Notes under the pieces: model-generated
What the model saw: the letters and a program-made list of their open reading frames with translations, nothing else
The model's database searches: none
Told to the model about the DNA's origin: nothing
Assembly: GCA_963989245.1 (NCBI GenBank)
Contig: OZ022342.1
Span: 10,308,692-10,372,691, forward strand
Direction of reading: 5' to 3'
Origin: Nansenia antarctica
Lineage: Eukaryota; Chordata; Actinopteri; Argentiniformes; Microstomatidae
Length of the DNA: 64,000 nt
Shown here: positions 47,986-58,924 of the stretch, piece after piece
How positions within the stretch are numbered: the stretch's first letter is position 1
Layout of the letters: the number at the start of each line of letters is the position of its first letter
Made by a program: the position numbers and the translations under genes

Positions 47986-47999
47986 TCGAATGAAGGAAT

Positions 48000-48655
48000 A
48001 TATTTGGATTGGGAGTATTATTTCCATTGATTCCACTGCTTCGTGTTGATGTTAGGAGGACGTTATGTATTAGCATTGTGGTTCTGATTGACAAACAAAG
48101 ATATTGGAGAGTTGTGTGTCAGATGAATATTTAGATTGGTGTACCACTAGTGCCATTCTGTAGTGCTGTGATTTTGCACAATAGAGGTACTATGCCCCTT
48201 GATACTGGACTCATGTCCCGTCAATTTTTGCATTTTGTAGGTTGAAGAAATAATCATCAATAATCAATAACCTATACTCTTACAGATGACTGTTACACAA
48301 CTTCACCCTTGGGCTCAACGATACAGTAGATTTAAAGGTATGTGAATAAACTCCAGAAAACACCTTTTATAGGTGACTGAGAGAGATGTGTCAAATAATC
48401 ATGACTGCACACATTCTGAAGAAGAGAGAAGGTGGCCAGTATCATAAACAGAGGCTATGACTGCCCAGGCGGTGGTGGTCCCGCTTACTATCCATCCTGC
48501 TGGTAAAAGAAAAGGTCTGTTGTGTTGTTGAGATTAATTATTTAAACAAGAGCACAGTGTTCAGCCTACATACCAACATGGAGGCTATTAGCCAGTGGTG
48601 TGTGTTTTCACTTAACGGGCAGCATCAGAAAGAAACAATAATCAGAACGTACCAC
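48000..48655. other. Unrecognised non-coding stretch
   Basis: No gene, repeat or element end recognised. Confidence 0.35.
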
Positions 48656-48656
48656 A

Positions 48657-48678
48657 CACAACAACACTCACACACACA

Positions 48679-48712
<34 letters not shown>

Positions 48713-48790
48713 CACTCACACAGACACACACACACAGGCACTCATACAGACACACAGACACTCACACAGACACACATACACACAGGCACT

Positions 48791-48856
<66 letters not shown>

Positions 48857-48938
48857 CACTCACACAGGCACAGACACACATACACACACAGGCACTCACA
48901 CACACACACACAGGCACTCATACAGGCACACACACACG

Positions 48939-49011
<73 letters not shown>

Positions 49012-49026
49012 ACACACACACACATA
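48657..49026. repeat. CA-based minisatellite (GGCACTCACACAGACA units)
   Basis: About 370 bp of CA in which the block AGGCACTCACACAGACACAC and variants recur at least seven times between pure CA runs. The 188-codon frame across it is translated repeat. Confidence 0.96.
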
Positions 49027-49169
49027 CTCTGGGGCTGGGCCAGACAGGGAGGATGATATGGATACAAAGCAGAGCTGTTTAAAAGGCCTTGAGTGTTCAC
49101 ACATGCAACGCTTACCTCCATGATAGGACCAAAAAGGTTGGTGGAAAAAAAGAAAACAAACAAAGAAGA

Positions 49170-49470
49170 AAGTTATTTCCCCGCAGCAGACAAGCGGCAG
49201 ATCATAGCGATCAATGACAAGGTCAGAAAGCAAGGCAGAGAAACCAGCAGAATTCCTAAAGAAAGTAATATTTAACCTGAGGCAAGAGAATAATTTCTCT
49301 TTCTCCTGATCAGTTTAAAAAATCTCCTCTGTCACTGGTGGCAGATTTATACAAATTAATGGCCTTTAGTGAAAATCTCCAGCGCTTGGGTTATTAATTG
49401 TTAAAGTGCATACATTAAACAAAATGAGCAAAAAGTAATTTTAATAAATTATCTTCTCCAAAAACCTGTT
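49170..49470. other. Candidate conserved non-coding block
   Basis: Complex A/T-rich sequence with ACAAATTAATGGCC near 49352, GGTTATTAATTGTTAA near 49389, and AATGACAAGGTCAG near 49212. No coding frame. Confidence 0.33.
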
Positions 49471-49547
49471 GGATAGGACCATTGGACTCAGCACATGAGG
49501 TGTATTGAATATGATCCTTCAAAAATAATACAGAATAAATAAGAGAC

Positions 49548-49564
49548 AGGGAAAGAAAGAGAGA

Positions 49565-49614
<50 letters not shown>
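49548..49614. repeat. (GA)n microsatellite
   Basis: About 45 bp of pure GA with an imperfect lead-in. Confidence 0.97.
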
Positions 49615-49616
<2 letters not shown>

Positions 49617-49884
49617 CTAGCAGTAGGAGTAATGAACAGACTGTCTAAGCCGTCTCATTATTTTCTACCCCCTACTCCATTATCTGCCCCTCCACCCCCT
49701 CTAAGAGATCTTTAATTCCTAACTCACACCCTTGTTTTTGAAGCTAGCTTTGGCTACTCTGCTACAGTAGCCATTGTAGGTGAGGACAGTGCGGTGGGAA
49801 GGGTTGGGTTGCCAGATCCTGATGTTGCCAGATCCTGATCCTCGACTATACAGTTTTTGGGGGTTACCTTCAGGCCCTGTACAC

Positions 49885-50334
49885 CAGGGACGTGCCGTCC
49901 ATATAAGCAGAGTAAGCAGTGCTTACCCAACGAAAAAAGGAAAGGAAAGAAAATATTAAAATAAAAGTGCATGTAAACCGTTTGTTTGTTTTCATTAAAA
50001 GAGTATTTTAGGTCCCACACAAAGTGTGAAAAGAAAGTGTGTTGTGAGTTTACTATGGAGGATGGAAACGGTGTGTGTCTGTGTTGTGTGTGTGTGCGTG
50101 TGTGATGTTGAAACTGGACTCCCAGACTATTGAACAATGAGCACCCCTGATATAGTCGAAACTGGCAACTGTTTTTTTTGTTTTTTGTAATCTGATCACA
50201 AAGTGACACTACAGTTTATTAGCGGGTTCTAGGGCATCAAAATTGCATTTCCTTGAAACTGCGTAATTACTTGTAATTACGTGTATTTCTATATTTTATG
50301 CTTACCCAATCTAAAAGCTCACGGCACGTGCCTT
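49885..50334. mobile_element. hAT-like non-autonomous element, 450 bp, nested
   Basis: Start CAGGGACGTGCCGT and end (minus strand) AAGGCACGTGCCGT agree at 12 of 14 bases. An exact 8-bp target-site duplication, CTGTACAC, lies at 49877-49884 and 50335-50342, the length expected of hAT elements. Sub-terminal CTTACCCAA words occur at both ends in opposite orientation. The interior has a GT-rich patch (50070-50104) and no transposase frame. Confidence 0.85.
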
Positions 50335-50827
50335 CTGTACACACTACTCCGTTTTTTTTTTAAACCAGGCGCACACGCACCCGGCGTTCGCGGTTACTGA
50401 AACCGTGCTTTCTTGAGAACTCCGGCCAGGGTGAACTTTTGTAGAAACTCCGGTTTCAGCGGAGAGGTGTATACGGGAAAACCGGGGTTTTCGGCTTGAA
50501 CGTCAATTGTGCGACATCTATGACGTCAGAATATATGCGCCATTAGGCATTAGGCTACTTGTAAACAAAGACAATTTAAATCCTCCATTTTAAACCTCCA
50601 TTGGCTAAAATCTGTACTTTTAACACTGTACTACAAGTGTTAACATGTCATTTTATGAAGTTTTAATATGTTTTCAGGTGAGAAAGTAACCATATATATT
50701 CCCAAAATGTGTCCAGTTTATCAAAATAACCCGTTTATATATCTGATCTGACGTTTCTTTCCGTCTTCTGTTACAGTTTTTTACGATTGCTAACTCACCA
50801 TGTTCAATACTGAAACCACAGTTTCAC

Positions 50828-51920
50828 AACTCTTCATACAGTCTGCATTCGTAACACTCATGTTGGCAAATGACTTCATTCATGTCTCAAAAGAAGCTCG
50901 TTCAACCACACACTGTCAACAATGTTCACTCAGAAGCATACACTGTCATTCATAACATTCTGACTTACAAAATACTAACAACAGGGAGCATTACATAGTT
51001 TGAATGATTTTCACAAGAATTAATATTTCATTATAAAAATTGTTTGATTTATAGTAATCATAGACAGAATAGTTGACTGTACAACTGTAAAGTATTAGGC
51101 AACAAGAATGAATCAGAAATGCCACAATTTGCTTCTATCCTTTACAGTATTCTATCTTTTGCTTCTATCCTTTATGTTTTATCCTTTTTTTTTCAGTATC
51201 TTTGCAGAAAGTAAGTTACGGTACATTTACTTCAAAGTACACTACATTTACTTGTGTAAAATTAAAAGTGAAAAATAAAGTGGAAGATGCAAAGTTCAAA
51301 TACTGTAAAAAAGAAAAACAGAAATTCCAGGGCTACAATACAATAGCAATCACACCAAAAATGTCTCACTCCTGAGGGTTTTGGTCCACCCTCTGGTCTG
51401 CATCTGGTCACATCTAATGTCTTCCCTGGCAATGCATCTAGTCTATTTCATTTCATTGTATATATTCTGCTAATATTTTCTAGACATTTCAATATGATTA
51501 CTGCAAATAGTGAAAATACCACCGCTCATCCGTTATCAGACTTTGCTGAGGTTCTGGAACTGAAGAGTATCAATAGAGTGCAAAATAACAGCATCTGCAC
51601 ACTCAAACACTGTGCAAAAAAACTGTTTATTGCGAGCTTTCTGTCATATATGATAGGAATATGATTACTGCAAAATTGCACCAAAAATTCAGTTTTGAAC
51701 GTGTTCTTCAGAGTTTTGAACACAGTATGTTAGCAATGAAAACATGTGTTGCAAATACATAGTATTTTGCAAGTGGGGGAGTTTGAATGAGAGAAGTGTT
51801 ATGGCATTTGGAGAACGTAGTCATTGAATGCATTCTGTATGAAAGCAATGCACAAATCACAGAGAAAGAGTCACAGTTTTGTTCACATGGGTTTCTGCTC
51901 TGCTGACTGTATGAAGAGTT
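50828..51920. repeat. Inner inverted repeat pair within the large transposon
   Basis: 50828-50847 (AACTCTTCATACAGTCTGCA) is complementary at 19 of 20 positions to 51901-51920. Similar words around the pair (CACAGTT upstream on each arm) extend the likeness. It is either a sub-terminal inverted repeat of the outer element or a third, more internal insertion. Confidence 0.7.
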
Positions 51921-52180
51921 TTTTATAACTGTGATTGTGTGGACGCGATTCTTTTTTTAGGGAAAACCCCGGTTACAAAAAAAACGGTGTAGTGTGGACA
52001 AGGCCTCAGTTTACTCAACAGGGGTAATAGGGGCTTTAATTCTAGAGCACTCTCGTCAACTGAGCAGCACATTCCAAAAGATGGACTGGTCCTGGCCTTC
52101 TCCATTTCCTTCCTCTTCCTCTGCCATGATGGGACATCGCCCAACATCAAACCCTCTGTGTCACTGAGGTAAAGAGAGAG

Positions 52181-52181
52181 A

Positions 52182-52258
<77 letters not shown>

Positions 52259-52285
52259 GGTGTGTGCGTGCGTGTGTGCGTGGTG
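52181..52285. repeat. (GT)n microsatellite
   Basis: About 75 bp of pure GT, then GCGTG-containing repeats. Confidence 0.97.
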
Positions 52286-52448
52286 GTGTGGGGTGCTCAC
52301 TCATAATTTTTTTCAACCAAAAAGCGTTGTAACCGACATATTACTTCTGGTAAATTGAGTTTCAGAGATGGCCTAATCAATTGTAAAACATATCCAATTA
52401 CAGTACTTCTTTTAGAGCCCAGAGTAAGAATATCTATTTGCTTCTGTT

Positions 52449-52451
52449 CAC

Positions 52452-52526
<75 letters not shown>
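52449..52526. repeat. (CA)n microsatellite
   Basis: About 75 bp of CA, in opposite sense to the GT tract 165 bp upstream. Confidence 0.97.
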
Positions 52527-52527
<1 letters not shown>

Positions 52528-52782
52528 TAGACTGACTGATCGCTACTTTAGGTGTCACCAATTTCACTTCGAGGAAGAGAGCAAGAGAGTAGGAAGGGAT
52601 GTTATTTCCTAAATTTGGCCCCCAGGACAAAAAAAGGCCTGTTTGATATTCATCGAGCTCCAGTCACAGGCTTGTTGAGAGGCTGTGAAAATCTATTCAC
52701 TATGATAATGGACAAATTGTCATACATTGGGCTCTGTCTCCATCTGACAGTGATAGTTATCAGTGAGAGATATGGAGGAGAC

Positions 52783-52812
52783 GTGTGTGTGTGTGTGTGT
52801 CTCAAACTTGTC

Positions 52813-52863
<51 letters not shown>
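52783..52863. repeat. (GT)n and (CA)n inverted pair
   Basis: About 18 bp of GT, a 15-bp spacer, then about 45 bp of CA. The two can pair as a hairpin. Confidence 0.95.
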
Positions 52864-52867
<4 letters not shown>

Positions 52868-53022
52868 CCCCCACAGCTGCACAGATTGGCCCCGTTCCGG
52901 AGCTCTGCCTGTTGTTATGAAGGAAAGCCCCCCTGGCATGTATCTCCTATCATGTCAAAGCTTCACATTTAAAAGCTGTCTGGTCTGATTGATACATAGT
53001 ATTAGATGAGGGGGAGAGAGGA

Positions 53023-53023
<1 letters not shown>

Positions 53024-53060
<37 letters not shown>

Positions 53061-53068
53061 CGCGTGTG
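53024..53068. repeat. (GT)n microsatellite
   Basis: GT with a terminal ACGCGCGTGTG. Confidence 0.94.
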
Positions 53069-53453
53069 TATCACTTCTGCTGGGATGTGTTAGCACACCT
53101 GTGCTACATGTCTCTCTGACTATAGCATCGTGTCATACAAAAAAACACATATTTGCCCGCTTTCTCTCCATACCTGCATAGCACCTCAACGCATTTATAT
53201 GAGGTGACATTGTTGTTCTGTAATGAAACAGCCAGGTGACTGTCTGGAAGGTGGCTTGAGGGTGGCTAGATACTGGGCACAACCTTCTAGCCCGTGAATT
53301 CGCCCTACAAAGAGAGAGTCAGTGTGACAGTAGGGTAAGGGTTTGACTTTGAACAGATGGGCAGCATAGCTTGTAGTGATACAGTGCCATGCCATCCCTC
53401 CTTTTAATGTGTCACATCGCCATCATGGCACTGCCACCCAAGGCAAGGACGGG

Positions 53454-53456
<3 letters not shown>

Positions 53457-53541
<85 letters not shown>
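53457..53541. repeat. (GA)n microsatellite
   Basis: About 85 bp of pure GA. Confidence 0.98.
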
Positions 53542-53545
<4 letters not shown>

Positions 53546-53729
53546 ACAAGGAGTGGCACGTTATTGGTGAGGGAGCGCGGTGTGGTTTTGAGACCAAGCC
53601 AAACATTTGGACCATGTCTGCCTAAGGATAGTGAGCCTACACTATTCAAAACATGCTGATCACCATGCCTACTATTTAAAACCCTCCATTAACAAGCAGG
53701 TAAAAAGGGGGGGGGGGTGAAAAAAAACC

Positions 53730-53960
53730 AGGAAATCTGATTAATTTCCGTTCGTCCTCGTTCTTTGGGGTTAAACGTCTGTCGTTTATTCGGTTATTTG
53801 CATATCATTACCATAGAAATGCTTGCAGGGGGCTTGAGGAAAGCAGTCAAGACAGGGGGAACCTTTAATTTCATTAGGTCACAGATCTGAGTGTTTAACT
53901 TCGAACCCCTCTGGTAATGTATTCATTGTTGTCATACTTAAAGGGATAGGGAGAAAGTGT
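53730..53960. other. Candidate conserved non-coding block with octamer motif
   Basis: A perfect octamer ATTTGCAT (53796-53803) is followed by ATCATTACC. TCTGATTAATTTCC lies upstream near 53737 and TTTAATTTCATTAGGTCA near 53863. Complex, repeat-free, no coding frame. Inference from motif density. Confidence 0.38.
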
Positions 53961-54580
53961 GATATCTGTATTTGGTCATAAAGGAGTGTTACGTTTTACT
54001 CTGATGAAGTAGGGACACGTATATGACGGGAGGTCGACTGACGCTGTCCCACACATCGTGGCTGACGGCTTCTTCCTCACAGACTCATCCAGATGTTTAT
54101 TTTGCACTGTTCACGAAATGCTCAGGTCACTCACGACCCAAGTACCACTGCCAGTGTCTAACGGCGCATCATGTATTATAGGTGTCTAACGATATAGCCA
54201 TTATCGCTAGGCTAATTAAAGAAATGATCATGTACCTTTTGTGCTCTTACGTTTCTCTTGTGTTCTAGCAGCATCGGTCAGAGACAGGTGCAATAGGTGC
54301 AGTGACAACTGATTTCTCTTCCTGATAGGTTGATATTAAATTGGCACAAAGGAAGTGCCCGCACAAATGCCCTTGAAAGAAGCAGTCATAAGAAAGTATG
54401 CTCTGGAGAGCGTGTAGTAAATTACCAAGAGGAAAATACTAAAAAACAACAGCAATAAAGGGGAGGCTGTAGGTGGCTCTTAGAACGCTCCGGCTGATAT
54501 GTTACATAAATCATTCTAATGCGAGACTAAAAAGTGTGCATATTTTAATAACGGAAAGAGGGCACACTATGAAAGACTTA
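53960..54580. other. Unrecognised non-coding stretch
   Basis: No gene or element recognised. Confidence 0.35.
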
Positions 54581-54589
54581 TGCACGTGC

Positions 54590-54613
54590 ACACACTCACA
54601 CACACACACACAC

Positions 54614-54664
<51 letters not shown>
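54590..54664. repeat. (CA)n microsatellite
   Basis: CA with one CGCA interruption, followed by a short GTTTGTGTGTG in the opposite sense. Confidence 0.97.
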
Positions 54665-54665
<1 letters not shown>

Positions 54666-55130
54666 TTTGTGTGTGAGAGAAAATCTCGATACTGTATATA
54701 TCTGCATTTGTAACACAGCTTGATGTCTTGGGCCCCATTACAGACCCGTAGTTCTTTCTTAAGTCATAAGAAGGGCATATTCCCCACCTGGGAGCGCTTG
54801 TGTTCTTATTGACATTAATCACAAGTCAGACAGTGTGTCTGGGAAAAGGGACCGGCCTGTTGTTCTGCACACAGTGATGGATATGCAGGATCAGGTGTCT
54901 GTTATGGTCAGGCCCAGCAGAGTCACCACACAGCGTCTCTGCCAGAGGGGGCTGCTGCTGTTCGTCACAAACACAATTAACTACAAAGGTCATAGTAGAG
55001 ATTCTTAAAAGCAGTCGTGTCATTCCCACAATTTTCTTGTGTACACGGAGGTTGAACCCTACAAAAGAACACAGGCATCCACACATTAGACCAAACACAT
55101 TGCGGAAAAAACACATCAAACACAATTAAA

Positions 55131-55162
55131 CCCCCTAACTAACCCTAAACCTAACCCTATAA
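55131..55162. repeat. Short telomere-like CCCTAA run
   Basis: CCCCCTAACTAACCCTAAAC followed by CTAACCCTA. About four degenerate hexamers. Confidence 0.7.
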
Positions 55163-55384
55163 CAAAAGCAAACAGAGTACGATTACATACGAACACTTAC
55201 ACTCCGCTGTACGAATCATGCGAGATGTGAGGGCTTTGGACATACAGATGATTAAGTTAGTGTTGTGCAGTTATGGCTGTGTTCAAATAACATTTGTTAT
55301 TTTCCCTGAAGTTATACTGTATTTACTGTTCAGACTATACATTTTTTTGAAGTTATTTTTTCTGAGTGGGGCTCATATTTTTCA

Positions 55385-55518
55385 TTTTATTGGACAGGTA
55401 TAGTGAAGACAGACAGGAAAGTAAGGGAAAGAGGGCATGGGCCGGATTCGAACCCATGCCGACATGGGCATAATGTGTGCACTGTAGACCGCGGTGCTAG
55501 ACCACTGGACCACCCCAG
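55385..55518 (-). mobile_element. tRNA-derived SINE
   Basis: On the minus strand it begins near 55518. The A-box-like TGGTCCAGTGG is at 55502-55512 and the B-box GGGTTCGAATCC at 55444-55455. A non-tRNA tail (CATGCCCTCTTTCCCTTAC, then CTTTCCTGTCTGTCTTC) ends in TGTCCAATAAAA. The spacing and the tail fit a SINE transcribed by RNA polymerase III rather than a true tRNA gene. I know the class but cannot name the family. Confidence 0.8.
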
Positions 55519-55683
55519 ACCACCAGACTGTAATCCTAACGCAGCTGTTTTAGGGTGTGGTGCATCTAATATGTCCTAATAAATGTCAACGTGCGTTGAA
55601 AACATTCGGCCAATTCAAACCAAGCTAGCCATGTTGATGGAACATCATTACATCTATACTGTAAGTCAGTTAAAATAACGGCT

Positions 55684-57332
55684 CTACCCTTCTCTAGTGT
55701 GAGGTACAGGAACATCTCCCCTTCTCTAGTGTGAGGTACAGGAGCATCTACCCTTCTCTAGTGTGAGGTACAGGAACATCTCCCTTTCTCTAGTGTGAGG
55801 TACAGGAACATATACCCTTCTCTAGTGTGAGGTACAGCAACATCTCTCCTTCTCTAGTGTGAGGTACAGGAACATCTACCCTTCTCTAGTGTGAGGTACA
55901 GGGACATCTACCCTTCTCTAGTGTGAGGTACAGGAACATCTACCCTTCTCTAGTGTGAGGTACAGGAACATCTACCCTTCTCTAGTGTGAGGTACAGGAA
56001 CATCTACCCTTCTCTAGTGTGAGGTACAGGAACATCTACCCTTCTCTAGTGTGAGGTACAGGAACATCTACCCTTCTCTAGGGCTGCAACTAACGATTAT
56101 TTTGGTAGTCGACTAATCTGTCGATTATTTTTCCGATTAGTCGCGATTAGTCGTGTGGCTTTTCGCTGCGCGTAAATGGCGACGCAGAAGCATAAATCCG
56201 GCTTAACTAGCTATCTAACCTAACGTTACGCCAAGCTACAGCTGCTCACAGAGCTAGTTGACTGGCTAGCTAGCATTGCTGGCTAGACTACAGACAGCTC
56301 ACGTTAGTAGGCTACGCTTGGCGCTGTTTATCTTACAGACAGCTCGCTGGTGGACTCAACATAATTGAAATAGCATTCACTTATCAAGCATCATTCATGA
56401 TCATCCACCATGACTACCTGGTATTTTAATAGCGACCACCCCTCACTTCATTTCATCTCGCGTTCTCCTGGCTTCAACATGGAAAACCCCTGCTACGTAA
56501 CGTTACATACAAGCGCCTCTGTCTGTCACATGCGTGCCACAGGGCAAATAAATTAATAGCACAAACGCTCATAGCATGTACAGCCCTGTCCATGAGACGT
56601 TGTTTTCCAACATGTAACAGTAAAGCTAACATAAACATTACGACCCTAACAATATAACGTTAGCCAGTTGGCTAACAACGTTAGCTAAAACTTACCCAGC
56701 TGATTCTTGCAAGGCTCCCGTAAAAAAAAAAAAAAAAAAAAAAACGTTTTTTTTAATATAAATTTTTTATGCGATTAGTCGACAACAACATTTCACGCCG
56801 ACGAATTTTCGTAGTCGGCTAGTCGTGACTAGTCGACTAATCGTTGCAGCCCTACCCTTCTCTAGTGTGAGGTACAGGAACATCTACCCTTCTCTAGTGT
56901 GAGGTACAGCAACATCTACCCTTCTCTAGTTTGAGGTACAGGAACATCTACCCTTCTCTAGTGTGAGGTACAGGAACATCTCCCCTTCTCTAGTGTGAGG
57001 TACAGGAACATCTCCCCTTCTCTAGTGTGAGGTACAGGAACATCTCTCCTTCTCTAGTGTGAGGTACAGGAACATCTACCCTTCTCTAGTGTGAGGTACA
57101 GCAACATCTCCCCTTCTCTAGTGTGAGGTGCAGGTACATCTACCCTTCTCTAGTGTGAGGTACAGGAACATCTACCCTTCTCTAGTGTGAGGTACAGCAA
57201 CACCTCCCCTTCTCTAGTGTGAGGTACAGCAACATCTCCCCTTCTCTAGTGTGAGGTGCAGGTACATCTACCCTTCTCTAGTGTGAGGTGCAGGGGGTAC
57301 TGCCCTCCCCTTCTCTAGTGTGAGGCCCAGGG
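55684..57332. repeat. 32-bp minisatellite, about 27 copies, interrupted
   Basis: The unit is CTTCTCTAGTGTGAGGTACA followed by GGAACATCTACC. Left of the inserted hAT-like element there are exactly 12 whole units in perfect 32-bp register (55689-56072). Right of it there are about 14 to 15, the last with small indels and G-rich changes. Variable positions include ACAGGAACAT/ACAGCAACAT and CTACCC/CTCCCC/CTCTCC. Confidence 0.97.
56079..56854. mobile_element. hAT-like non-autonomous element, 776 bp, inside the minisatellite
   Basis: Perfect 12-bp termini TAGGGCTGCAAC and GTTGCAGCCCTA, with an exact 8-bp target-site duplication CCCTTCTC (56071-56078 and 56855-56862). Sub-terminal GATTAGTCG/CGACTAATC words occur many times on both sides. 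No transposase frame. The interior includes GCTAGCTAGC-type DNA and a 23-base A run (about 56721-56743). It matches a common teleost hAT family from memory. Confidence 0.9.
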
Positions 57333-57399
57333 GGGGGTACAGTGACTGAGGAGGTAAAAAACAATCGCAGCTCTCTGTGTCTCATCTCCATGGCAAGAC

Positions 57400-57440
57400 A
57401 ACAAACAAACAAACAAACAAGCAAACAAACAAACAACCAG
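57400..57440. repeat. (CAAA)n microsatellite
   Basis: About eight to nine ACAA/GCAA units. Confidence 0.92.
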
Positions 57441-57479
57441 GGTCTTCCACACAACGGTCTCGTTCTCGCCATGCAAGAG

Positions 57480-57760
57480 GCGTGATGGAGCGGCGTTGCG
57501 TCGGAGGGGATTTGTCACTGATATACATGCTGTGCCCTTAAGAAAATGACGGCGCTGTCAAGAGGCAGAGGGGGCCAGCGACACTTTGGATATAAATCTG
57601 GAGAGGAGATAAAGAAAGTACATGATAAATTAAGCAGTGCGTATAAATTCTTAAGAGCCTCCATTTTAATGCCGGTCATTATTCAACAAATTTTTCTAAG
57701 AAATGCCACATGGGCAGGAACAAGTAATTAGGGGGAGAAAAGTGAAACTGTCACCCTTAA
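57480..57760. other. Candidate conserved non-coding block
   Basis: Complex sequence with GATAAATTAAGC near 57622, CATTATTCAAC near 57676 and AAGTAATTAGG at 57722. No coding support. A 61-codon frame has no domain. Confidence 0.35.
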
Positions 57761-57929
57761 TGGTTTACTCCTGTGCCTCACCTTATCTGCTAGAGTGGGG
57801 AGAGGGTCCAAGGAGGGGGTGCGTACGGTTCAGTCAGTCTACGGCTACGCTGCTCTGAGACTGAAGACGACTGTTGGGGAGGTGGAATTCTAGCAAGGGG
57901 CCTCACTTTGAATCCTTAATTTGTTAGGG

Positions 57930-57932
<3 letters not shown>

Positions 57933-57970
<38 letters not shown>
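57933..57970. repeat. (CT)n microsatellite
   Basis: About 35 bp of pure CT. Confidence 0.97.
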
Positions 57971-57973
<3 letters not shown>

Positions 57974-58369
57974 CTGTGCGTGTGCTCCACAGCGCTCTGT
58001 TCTTTCAACGGGGAGGTGTGTTGGAAAGAATATATCTGTTTTTGTGCCTCACCCCCTGAAACATGCCACCCCTCTCTCTCCAATCGCTAAGGCCTCAATA
58101 AATCTGAAGTCACAGGGGATATTGTTAGTGTTGGGCAAAGTACTATTAAAATGAAGGGAAATTTATGGATGACACTTTGTAACAATTAATCAGTAAGTGT
58201 TGATTAATAAAGTTGGTAGGCTATTCTCCTGAAACCTGGGAGCCTATGAGCATTGTCAGACGGATCATTTTATTCATTATTTTTGATTAATGCACCGGGA
58301 TACTATGGACTCAGAGAGAAGGGAGGAGAGAGGGAACGAGAGAACAGAGGCGAGGAGGGGAAGAAAAAA

Positions 58370-58605
58370 AAAAACAGATCCGCTATGCAAAATCATAAAT
58401 AGTGAATGAGCGTGTGTACGGTTAACCTTGGCCGTGGCAAAGAAATTTCAGGGGGAGAAAATGTGCATATTCAGCAAATAAATTGCTGCAGGGATTAAAA
58501 AACAAATTGGGGGAGTTTGATGAACATCACCTCTCCAGACCTGTCCGTCTTCCGCTGAACGCCTGTGATTAATTAGTTTGTTTAGATACTCAATTAGTCC
58601 AGCCA
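58370..58605. other. Candidate conserved non-coding block
   Basis: Complex sequence with TATGCAAAATCATAAATAGT near 58384, GTGATTAATTAGTTTG at 58565-58580, and CTCAATTAGTCC. Dense A/T cores and no coding frame. Confidence 0.36.
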
Positions 58606-58610
58606 TGCAG

Positions 58611-58613
58611 AGA

Positions 58614-58659
<46 letters not shown>

Positions 58660-58690
58660 GGAGAGAGGGAAGGAGAGAGGCAGAGCGGGC
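58611..58690. repeat. (GA)n microsatellite
   Basis: A GA core of about 40 bp with GGAAGGAGAGAGGG extensions. Confidence 0.96.
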
Positions 58691-58776
58691 AGACTGGTCT
58701 CTGATAAGGACAAAGCTGGGGAAAATAGATGTTACTGTTTTTATTTATTATTTTATCTCCATCTACTACCTGCCTG

Positions 58777-58920
<144 letters not shown>

Positions 58921-58924
58921 GTCT

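Larger units (their letters stand above)
49873..52005. mobile_element. DNA transposon (non-autonomous), split by a hAT-like insertion
   Basis: Left end GGCCCTGTACAC continues after the inserted element as ACTACTCCG. Right end, read inward on the minus strand, is GGCCTTGTCCAC then ACTACACCG. The terminal repeats agree at 18 of 21 positions, and both go on into a T run and AACC. The three bases TCA flank both outer edges (49870-49872 and 52006-52008), a likely target-site duplication. A 3-bp duplication fits PIF/Harbinger-like elements, but the family is not proven. Without the insertion the element would be about 1.68 kb. No transposase frame survives. Confidence 0.75.

Noticed and set aside
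48557..49123. 188-codon open frame
   Set aside because: It is translated CA repeat (Thr-His) with short ends. No codon bias or domain.
55444..55518. tRNA gene on the minus strand
   Set aside because: A- and B-box are present, but the arms do not make a good cloverleaf and a SINE tail follows. Called a SINE.
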